From: Deferrisoma camini S3R1
GTDB lineage: Bacteria > Desulfobacterota > Deferrisomatia > Deferrisomatales > Deferrisomataceae
Direction of reading: 5' to 3'
Length of the DNA stretch: 64,000 bases
NCBI RefSeq assembly: GCF_000526155.1
Contig: NZ_JAFN01000001.1
Span: forward strand, 1,823,014 to 1,887,013
Below the pieces are notes generated by a model. That model saw only the letters and a list, made by a program, of their open reading frames with translations, did not search any database and was not told the origin of the DNA. The translations under genes and the position numbers were made by a program. Shown here one piece after another: positions 25,146 to 31,832 of this stretch (position 1 is its first letter; every line of letters starts with the position of its first letter).

Positions 25146-25153
25146 GATCTGCT

Positions 25154-25172
25154 CCCGGCTGGAAGGCGGAAA
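25154..25172 (-). repeat. Short octamer-like repeat in the HdrA leader
   Basis: In the gene sense CGCTTTCC, GCCTTCC, AGCC directly before the GGGAGC ribosome binding site. A minimal member of the AGCYTYCY family. A GC-rich hairpin (GGGCGGCCGCTTGGCCGCCC, near 25195) lies just upstream. Confidence 0.45.
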
Positions 25173-25240
25173 GCGGGGACGTGCTCGGAAAACGGGCGGC
25201 CGCTTGGCCGCCCGCCCCCCCGCCCCTGGACATCCGCCCG

Positions 25241-25720
25241 CTACACCTGCTTGGTCACGAACGCGTACTCCGGAACGCCCTGGACCTCGGCCTCCCACTC
25301 GGCCTCCAGGGCGGCCTTCTGCTCCAGCACCGTCATGACCATGTTCTGGATCATGTCGCTGGTATAGTCGGTGGTGATGAGGTCGTCGGCCATGTCCAGG
25401 ATCTCGATGCCCTCCTGGTAGCCGGAGCGGTACACCAGGTAGCTGGGCATGGGCAGCACCAGGATCACGCTGGTGCGCGTGGTCCGGAAGTCCTCCTGGA
25501 TCAGCTCCAGGAGCCCCGTGCCGTCCTCTTCGAGATAGGGGAAGGTGGTGTGGAGGAGGACCAGGCTCGGCCGCTTCTGGAGCACCGCGTCCCGACAGCC
25601 GTCGACCCGGGTGACCTCGTCGATCCTCAGATCCGGCTTGGCCTCGGTCAGGATCCTCCGCAGGCTCTTCACGCGGCTCCGGTCCGTGTCGATGATCATC
25701 ACGTCGGTGTGGCGTTCCAT
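25241..25720 (-). CDS. Atypical response-regulator receiver protein
   Basis: A 159-residue protein with the alpha/beta layout of a CheY receiver: MIIDTDRSRVKSLRRIL at the first strand with the acidic pocket, and LVLLHTTFPY at strand 3. The phospho-accepting Asp is replaced by His or absent (the line would normally read LVLLD). The switch Thr and Lys are also not evident (VILVLPMPS). A helical tail ends VPEYAFVTKQV. Such degenerate receivers act by binding rather than phosphorylation. It is the first gene behind a sigma-54 promoter and precedes the HdrA fusion, a position often taken by similar proteins in sulfate-reducer qmo/hdr clusters. ATG 25720 has GGAGG. Confidence 0.75.
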   Translation of the reverse strand: MERHTDVMIIDTDRSRVKSLRRILTEAKPDLRIDEVTRVDGCRDAVLQKRPSLVLLHTTFPYLEEDGTGLLELIQEDFRTTRTSVILVLPMPSYLVYRSGYQEGIEILDMADDLITTDYTSDMIQNMVMTVLEQKAALEAEWEAEVQGVPEYAFVTKQV

Positions 25721-25769
25721 GATGCGCCTCCTTCGGGGAACGTCCCCCGTGTGGGTTTGCCTCGTTGAG

Positions 25770-25787
25770 CAGCAAAGCCCGTGCCAA
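25770..25787 (-). promoter_or_regulatory. Sigma-54 promoter of the receiver-Hdr-Met cluster
   Basis: On the minus strand the sequence reads TTGGCACGGGCTTTGCT, matching the -24/-12 consensus (TGGCACG, N4, TTGCT) with no mismatch. It lies 50 bases before the first start codon. No competing TTGACA/TATAAT pair is seen. It implies control by an NtrC-type activator. Confidence 0.85.
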
Positions 25788-25934
25788 CATCGCAACATAT
25801 TGATTTTCAAAAACTTATGTTCCATCGGCCGATATCTTCCTTGGCGGGCCGGGTCCAGGACCCGGATTCGTGGCAAAACGCCACGCGCACGGCAGGACGA
25901 AAGGGGGCGCTTCCCGCGATATCATCACAACATA
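25788..25934 (-). promoter_or_regulatory. Possible activator sites: two TATGTTGYGATG direct repeats
   Basis: TATGTTGCGATG at 25799-25788 and TATGTTGTGATG at 25934-25923 (minus-strand sense), 135 bases apart, both upstream of the sigma-54 promoter. 11 of 12 bases agree. The rest of 25800-26159 shows no gene; it has GATATC twice and GC-rich stems of no clear meaning. Confidence 0.4.
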
Positions 25935-26159
25935 CCGGAATTATTTCGTTATACACCGAGGTCCGGATGGGGCGATCTGCCCCTCGCCCCCCTCTCCCGC
26001 CGCCGTGACGGGGCGTTCTGCCCCAACGCACCGCCGGGGCGACGCCCTCTTCGTTCGGGGCCCGACCTCAAGTGGGCACCGCCCCCAGCCGATCCTTAGG
26101 TCAAACCTTCACGCCAACCCGGTCCAGGCGGGCTGGGGAAAGAAGGGACCGTTCGGACC

Positions 26160-27272
26160 ATGGCTGCCCATCCCGCGCCCAAGCGCAACCACGCCCATTG
26201 GACCCTGCCCCCCGAGCAGCTCGGCCCCCTGACGGCCCGGTGGCTGGTGCCGGACGAGGGCGGGGGCACGGTCCGGGACCGGGCGTTGGAACGCCTGCGC
26301 TCGCCCCAACGCTCCTCTTGGAGCGAAGGGGGAGACGAGCGGGACCTGCGGGGAATCCGCTTGGCAGGGGAGGACCTCTCCGGGGTGGACCTGACCGGCT
26401 ACGACCTGTCCCACGCCGACCTCTCGGGCGCGATCCTGACCGGCGCCACCCTCTGCGGAGCCTCGCTGGTCGGAGCCGACCTCAGCAGGGCCAGGCTGGA
26501 CGGCGCGGAGCTGCTGGGCGCCGACCTTCGGGGAGCCCAACTGAACGGCTGCAGCGCCAAGCGGGCCGGGTTCGGGGAGGTGGACGCGGAGGAGGCGGTG
26601 TTTTTCGGCGCCGACCTGGAGCACGCCACCTTCACCCGGGCGGAGCTGGTGGGGGCGGACCTGCGCACGGTACGGGCCTCGAACGCCCGGTTCCGGGAGG
26701 CCGACCTCGAAGGAGCCGATCTGTCGGGGGCGGACCTGCGGGGGGCCGACATGGCCCTTTGCTCCGTGCAGGGGGCCACCCTCAACGGCGCCGACCTGCG
26801 GGGGGCAAGGATGCGGGGGCTCAAGGGGTTTCGGGGGGCCACCTGGATCGGGGTGGACGTGCGGGACGTGGACTTCACCGGGGCCTATCTGTTCCGGCGC
26901 CACGTGCTGGACGAGAACTACCTGTACGAGTTTCGCAACCAGAGCCGGTGGCACGAGTTCCTGTACAGGCTGTGGTGGCTCACGTCGGACTGCGGCCGCA
27001 GCATCGCCCGGTGGGGCCTGTGGAACCTGGGCCTGGCCTTCGTGTTCGGATGCCTGTACCTGCTCGTGGGCTTGGACCCCGGCGACCACCCCACGGCCCT
27101 GACCCCGTTCTATTACAGCGTCGTGACCCTGACCACGTTGGGGTACGGCGACGTGGTCCCGGCGACCGCAGCCGCCCAGATGCTGTCGGTGGTGGAGGTG
27201 ATTCTCGGCTACCTTGGTTTGGGGGGACTCCTCAGCATTCTCGCCAACAAGATGGCCCGCAGGGCCGATTGA
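26160..27272 (+). CDS. Pentapeptide-repeat protein fused to a two-TM potassium channel
   Basis: A 370-residue fusion. Residues about 60-245 hold some 18-20 A(D/N)LxG pentapeptides (for example LSGVDLTGYDLSHADLSGA), predicting a right-handed quadrilateral beta-helix in the cytosol. Residues about 280-368 are a channel pore: TM1 around GLAFVFGCLYLLVGL, pore helix and filter TLTTLGYGDVVP, TM2 around VVEVILGYLGLGGLL. The filter TLGYGD fits K+ selectivity. How the beta-helix gates the channel is unknown. ATG 26160. It is followed after 11 bases by the HDOD gene. Confidence 0.85.
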   Translation: MAAHPAPKRNHAHWTLPPEQLGPLTARWLVPDEGGGTVRDRALERLRSPQRSSWSEGGDERDLRGIRLAGEDLSGVDLTGYDLSHADLSGAILTGATLCGASLVGADLSRARLDGAELLGADLRGAQLNGCSAKRAGFGEVDAEEAVFFGADLEHATFTRAELVGADLRTVRASNARFREADLEGADLSGADLRGADMALCSVQGATLNGADLRGARMRGLKGFRGATWIGVDVRDVDFTGAYLFRRHVLDENYLYEFRNQSRWHEFLYRLWWLTSDCGRSIARWGLWNLGLAFVFGCLYLLVGLDPGDHPTALTPFYYSVVTLTTLGYGDVVPATAAAQMLSVVEVILGYLGLGGLLSILANKMARRAD

Positions 27273-27283
27273 GGGAGCCCGCC

Positions 27284-28183
27284 ATGTTTGGTCTCGGGAA
27301 AAAGAAAAAGAAGAAGAGCTCCGACGCCCCGGCCAAAAAGGCCGGCAAGGCCCACCCCAAGAAGAAGCGTGCCCACGTCCTGCCCCTGGAGGGGGCCGAG
27401 CTGCCGGCCTTCCACCCGGTGGCCATGAAGGCCATGCGGGAGATCCGCGGGGGGGAAAAATCCCCTTCGGAGATCGCCGACACCATCTCGGCCGACCCGG
27501 GGCTGTCGGTGCGGGTACTGCGCACCGTGAACTCGGCCGCGTTCGCCCTGCGCAAGGAGGTGACCAGCGTGGGGCACGCCGTGGCCCTGCTGGGCCTGGG
27601 CCGGCTCGAGTCGGTGCTGATCAGCGTGGCCGTGAAGGACGCCCTTCCCCAGCGGTGTTTCCGGGGGTTCGAGCCGGGCCGGTTCTGGCGCACGGCCGTG
27701 AAGCGGGCCGCCCTGGCCCAAGAGCTGGCAGGGCTGCTCCACCCGGCCACCCGGATGGAGTGCTTCACCTGGGGGTTGCTGGTGGACCTGGCCGTGCCGC
27801 TCCTGGCACAGCACCACACGGCCACCTACGGCCGCGTGTTGGAACGCTGGCACGGGGGAGAAGGGGAGCTCCATGCGCTGGAGCAGGAAAGCTTCGGGTG
27901 GACCCACGCCGAAGTGGGCGGGCAGGTGTGCCGAGCGTGGGAGCTGCCCGCCCCCCTGACCGGGGCGGTCGAGGACCACCACCTGGACACCGGCGAGGAG
28001 ACCCGGTGCCCGCCGGCGGTGCAGCTCGCGGCGATCCTGTGCGAGAGCCCGGAGCACTCCGGGATCGAGAGGCTGGTGCAGGTGGCCGCCGCCCGCTACG
28101 GCATCCCCGAGCCGGTGAGCCAACAGATCCTGTCCACCGCCGAGGAGAAAGCCTCTCAGCTCGCCTCCCTGTTCGCGAGCTGA
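27284..28183 (+). CDS. HDOD-domain signalling protein
   Basis: A 299-residue protein. After a striking lysine-rich start (MFGLGKKKKKKSS, then PKKKRAH) comes an HDOD domain (residues about 45-245) with FHPVAMKAMREI, ISADPGLSVRVLRTVNSAAF, SVGHAVALLGLGRLESVLISVAV and FTWGLLVDLAVPLLAQHH. HDOD proteins are catalytically inactive HD relatives used in motility, quorum and stress signalling. GGGAG precedes ATG 27284. Its proximity to a channel gene and a USP suggests a stress-response group (inference). Confidence 0.83.
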   Translation: MFGLGKKKKKKSSDAPAKKAGKAHPKKKRAHVLPLEGAELPAFHPVAMKAMREIRGGEKSPSEIADTISADPGLSVRVLRTVNSAAFALRKEVTSVGHAVALLGLGRLESVLISVAVKDALPQRCFRGFEPGRFWRTAVKRAALAQELAGLLHPATRMECFTWGLLVDLAVPLLAQHHTATYGRVLERWHGGEGELHALEQESFGWTHAEVGGQVCRAWELPAPLTGAVEDHHLDTGEETRCPPAVQLAAILCESPEHSGIERLVQVAAARYGIPEPVSQQILSTAEEKASQLASLFAS

Positions 28184-28237
28184 GCGACAAGGACAATCAT
28201 CCCCCCTGTACGCATCGCACCGGTAAGGAGCACGGAG

Positions 28238-28684
28238 ATGCGCCCCGAGATCCGCAGCATCCTTCTGCCCATCGACATCAGCGACGCCAGCTCCCGGGTA
28301 GCCGGGTACGCGGCCGCGCTGGCCGAGCGGTTCAACGCCCGGCTCACCGCCCTGTACGTGGTCGAGGAGAGCGAGGGGCTCCTGGGGTTCACCGTGGCCA
28401 GCCGCGACACCGACGAGTCGGTCCGGGAGCTGGAGGACGCCGCCATGGGGGAGCTGGCCGAGCATGCCCACCGCTACCTTCCGGCGGGCACCGAGGTCCG
28501 GGTGGAGGCCGGCGACCCCACCCACAAGATCCTGGAGGCGGCCGAGCAGGTCGGGGCCGACCTGATCGTGATGGGCAACCACAACCGCAAGGGGCTGGAG
28601 CGGCTCCTGGTGGGCAGCACGGCCGAGCACGTGATCCGGGAGTCCAAGGTCCCCGTGGTGAGCGTGCCCCTGCTGGCCGCCTGA
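28238..28684 (+). CDS. Universal stress protein (UspA family)
   Basis: A 148-residue Usp domain starting MRPEIRSILLPIDISDASS, with the ATP-binding signature GADLIVMGNHNRKGLERLLVGSTAEHV (G2xG9xGS/T type) near the end and a final VPVVSVPL strand. Such proteins dimerise and bind ATP under stress or starvation. The ATG has TAAGGAG 7 bases upstream. It stands 54 bases after the HDOD gene and converges on the regulator gene. Confidence 0.92.
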   Translation: MRPEIRSILLPIDISDASSRVAGYAAALAERFNARLTALYVVEESEGLLGFTVASRDTDESVRELEDAAMGELAEHAHRYLPAGTEVRVEAGDPTHKILEAAEQVGADLIVMGNHNRKGLERLLVGSTAEHVIRESKVPVVSVPLLAA

Positions 28685-28702
28685 GGTCCGGCGGGGCGGC
28701 GG

Positions 28703-30034
28703 CTAGCCCCCCAGCCCGTACTGCTTGATCTTGCGGTAGAGGGTCTTGCGGTCGATCCCCAGCACCTCAGCCGCCCGGGTCTTCTGCCCGTCGCAGGCGC
28801 GGAGCACGAGCGCGATGTGGTCGCGCTCCAGCTCCTCCAGGGTGGGGAACCGTTTCCGGTGGTTGGGCTGGTTCTTCAGCAGGTAGGCGGGCAGGCTCGA
28901 TGGCCGAAGCACGTCGGACTCCTCCAGGAGCACGGCCCGCTGCACGATGTTTTCGAGCTCCCGGATGTTCCCGGGGAAGTTGTACCCCGCCAGCACCGAC
29001 AGGAACCCCGGCGACACCTCCCGGAACCGCTTGTGGACCCGAGGGGCGTGCTTCGCCACGAAGTGGCGCACGAGTTCGGGCAGGTCCTCCATCCGCTCCC
29101 GGAGCGGCGGCAGGTGAATGGGGAACACGGCCAGGCGGTAGTACAGGTCGCCCCGGAACCGGCCCTCTTTCACCTCCTGCTCCAGGTCCGCGTTGGTGGC
29201 CGCGATGATCCGCACATCCACCTTGCGGGCCGTCACGCCGCCCACCGGCTTGATCTCCCGCTCCTGGAGCACGCGCAGGAGCTTGGCCTGGGTCTCGGGC
29301 CCCAGGTTCCCCACCTCGTCCAGGAAGAACGTGCCGCCGTTGGCGAGCTCCAACAGGCCCCTCTTGGGTGCGTGGGCGCCGGTGAACGCCCCCTTCACGT
29401 GGCCGAACAGCTCGCTCTCCAGGAGCGGCCCGGCCAGGGCCGAGCAGTCCACGGCCACGAACTCCCGGTCCTTCCGGGGTGAGAGCTCGTAGATCATCCG
29501 GGCGACCACCTCCTTGCCGGTGCCGCTCTCCCCGGTGATCAGCACGCTGGTGTCCGTGGCCGCCACCTTCTCGATCAGCGCGTTCACCTCGCGCATCCGG
29601 GGACTCGATCCGATCACGTACCGGTCGGTGCGGGCCTGCAGCTGGCGCCGGAGCTGCTCGTTCTCGAACCGAAGCCGCCGCCGCTCCTCGGCCCGGGCCG
29701 TGGTGATCCGCACCTCCTGGGGGCTGAAGGGCTTGGGCAGGTAGTCGTAGGCACCCAGCCGAAACGCCTTGAGCACGTTGTCGATGGAGGGGTACCCCGT
29801 GATGATCACCACGATCACCTCGGGGTCCAGCTCCCGCATCCGGGCGAGCACCTCCATGCCGTCGAGCCCCGGCATCTTGAGGTCCAGGAACACGAGGTGG
29901 TAGTCCCCCTGCCGGAAGCAGTCGAGGGCGCTCGCGCCGTCGCTGCACACCTCGGCCTCGTGGCCCATGCGCCGCAGGGTCTTGGCCAACCCTTCCCGGA
30001 TCGAGCGCTCGTCGTCCACGATCAGGGTTCGCAC
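28703..30034 (-). CDS. NtrC-type sigma-54 response regulator
   Basis: A 443-residue regulator. Receiver domain 1-120 has DDERS, the phospho-acceptor in LVFLDLKMPG and Lys in YLPKPF. The AAA+ domain has Walker A GESGTGKE, the GAFTGA sigma-54 contact loop, Walker B GGTFFLDEVG and the R-finger region NIRELENIVQRA. The C-terminal Fis-type HTH reads KTRAAEVLGIDRKTLYRKI. GTG 30034 overlaps the kinase stop by 13 bases. It is the only enhancer-binding protein in the window and so a candidate activator for the promoter at 25.78 kb (inference). Confidence 0.93.
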   Translation of the reverse strand: MRTLIVDDERSIREGLAKTLRRMGHEAEVCSDGASALDCFRQGDYHLVFLDLKMPGLDGMEVLARMRELDPEVIVVIITGYPSIDNVLKAFRLGAYDYLPKPFSPQEVRITTARAEERRRLRFENEQLRRQLQARTDRYVIGSSPRMREVNALIEKVAATDTSVLITGESGTGKEVVARMIYELSPRKDREFVAVDCSALAGPLLESELFGHVKGAFTGAHAPKRGLLELANGGTFFLDEVGNLGPETQAKLLRVLQEREIKPVGGVTARKVDVRIIAATNADLEQEVKEGRFRGDLYYRLAVFPIHLPPLRERMEDLPELVRHFVAKHAPRVHKRFREVSPGFLSVLAGYNFPGNIRELENIVQRAVLLEESDVLRPSSLPAYLLKNQPNHRKRFPTLEELERDHIALVLRACDGQKTRAAEVLGIDRKTLYRKIKQYGLGG

Positions 30035-31539
30035 CGCTCCTCCTCGGGAACCGGAAACACCACGGTGAAGGTGGTCCCCCTGCCCGGCTCCGACTCCACC
30101 CGGATGTCGCCCCGGTGCATCCGCATGATGTTGTAGGACAGGCTGAGCCCCAGACCCGTGCCCTTGCCGGGCTCCTTGGTCGTGAAAAACGGCTCGAAGA
30201 TCCGCTGGCGCACGCCAGGGGGCATGCCGGGCCCGGTGTCGGTGAACGCTACCCACACCGTCCCTTCGTCCGGGTCACAGCCCGACCGTAGGACCAGTTC
30301 CCCCTCCCCGTCCATGGCGTCCACCGCGTTGGTGACGATGTTCGTGAACACCTGCTTGATCTGGCTGGGGTTGCCCACCACCAGGGGCAGATCGTCCGAC
30401 AGCTCCCGCCGCACCCGGATGTTGTGGAACAACGCTTTGCCGCCCAGCAGCTCCATGCACTGGCCCAGGGCCGCGTTCAGATCCACGGGCTCCTGGTACC
30501 GCCGGCGCTGGTGGGCGAAGTCCAGCAGCGAGTTCACGATCTCCTTGCACCGGCGGGCCTCCTGGACGATCCGGTCCACGTCGGACCGGCGGGGGTCCGA
30601 GAAGTCCAGATCCTCCAGCAGCAACCCCCCGAACAGCAGGATGCCGCCCAGGGGGTTGTTGATCTCGTGGGCCACGCCGGCCGCGAGCTTACCCAGCGAG
30701 GCCATCTTGTCGGCATGGATGAGCTGCATCTGCACCTCTTCCAGCCGGCGTTCCAGCTCCATCACGTGGCGAAGGTCGTGGATAAAGCTCACGGTGCCGG
30801 CCTCGGCCCCGTTCTCCTCGTACAGCAGGTGCACCGTGAGCCACACCGGCACCCGCTCGCGGCTGCGGGTGATCAGGATGGCCTCGTAGCGCTCCAGGAC
30901 CCCCTCGCCCCCGTGCTCCGGGTCTCGGACCCGCTCCATCACCTCCCGGGCGGCGTTGCCCTCGTAGAAGTCCTGGATGTACCGCCGCCCCACCACCTCG
31001 GCGGCCGAGAACCCCAGCAAGGCCTCGGCCCCCCGGTTGAACCGGGTGATCACCCCCCGGGCATCGGTCACGATCACGGGGTAGGGGGAGCCCTCCACCA
31101 CCTGCCGCAGCCGCGCCAGGGCGCCGCGGAGCTCGTCCTCGGTCTCGTGGCGGGGGGTGACGTCCCAGAGGTGGAGCGCCCCGAGCCGGCGTTTCTCGGA
31201 GACCGGTACGATCTCCATCCGCCCCTCCACCCGCCGCCGGGGCCGCAGGGGGATCTCCACGTCGAAATCCAACGCCACGGCCTCGACCTGTCCGCTCTGG
31301 AGATCCCGAAGCGCTGCCGACAGGACCGGCCGGGCCGCCTTGCCCAACACCCCCGGCAGCGTCGCCCCCTGGATCTGGGCCGCAGAGGTGCCGGCCAGAC
31401 GGCAAAACGCCGGATTCGCATACCGGATCCGACGCCCCCCCGGGGTGAACAGGGCCAGGGCCTGGGGCGTGCGCTCCCACACCCCGGCCAGAACCCGCAT
31501 GGTCCGATGATGGTCCGAGAACAGTGCTGCGTCCGGCAT
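30022..31539 (-). CDS. PAS-containing sensor histidine kinase
   Basis: A 505-residue soluble kinase with no membrane segments. Two PAS domains (about 15-130 and 140-265) are followed by a HisKA dimerisation helix with the H-box GVAHEINNPLGGILLF and a HATPase_c domain (IVTNAVDAMDGEG N-box, DTGPGMP, FEPFFTTKEPGKGTGLGLSL). The partner regulator overlaps its 3' end. Being cytosolic with PAS domains, it likely senses redox or a small ligand. ATG 31539 was chosen; further starts up- and downstream are possible. Confidence 0.88.
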   Translation of the reverse strand: MPDAALFSDHHRTMRVLAGVWERTPQALALFTPGGRRIRYANPAFCRLAGTSAAQIQGATLPGVLGKAARPVLSAALRDLQSGQVEAVALDFDVEIPLRPRRRVEGRMEIVPVSEKRRLGALHLWDVTPRHETEDELRGALARLRQVVEGSPYPVIVTDARGVITRFNRGAEALLGFSAAEVVGRRYIQDFYEGNAAREVMERVRDPEHGGEGVLERYEAILITRSRERVPVWLTVHLLYEENGAEAGTVSFIHDLRHVMELERRLEEVQMQLIHADKMASLGKLAAGVAHEINNPLGGILLFGGLLLEDLDFSDPRRSDVDRIVQEARRCKEIVNSLLDFAHQRRRYQEPVDLNAALGQCMELLGGKALFHNIRVRRELSDDLPLVVGNPSQIKQVFTNIVTNAVDAMDGEGELVLRSGCDPDEGTVWVAFTDTGPGMPPGVRQRIFEPFFTTKEPGKGTGLGLSLSYNIMRMHRGDIRVESEPGRGTTFTVVFPVPEEERCEP

Positions 31540-31670
31540 GTTCGACTCGCGGCTGGCGGGGGAACGCGGGAGACCGACCGGCCCGGCCGCTGGGCGCCTC
31601 CCGCGGTCCAAGCCTCCGGACCCCATCTCAATCACATAAAACCGCGTTTGTCAATGCCGGGGCCACAGCG

Positions 31671-31779
31671 CCCGCTCCGTGCCTGCGCGGCGAATCTCAA
31701 TGCCTGGCTTCGCGCCCGGCCGGAGGCAGGTCCCTTGCCCCGCCCCCGGATACGGATCCGATGGATGACAACTTGGTAT
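31671..31779. mobile_element. Right half of a type II ATACCAAG-family element
   Basis: 109 bases almost identical to the right part of 7788-8052 (GTGCCTGCGCGG through GACAACTTGGTAT). The left inverted end is missing, so this copy is truncated. It fills the gap between the kinase leader and the nucleotidyltransferase 3' end. Confidence 0.7.
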
Positions 31780-31832
31780 CAGACGAAAGCGTTCCCCCGG
31801 GCGGGTCAGATGCCGCGTCGGACGGGGGCCCG

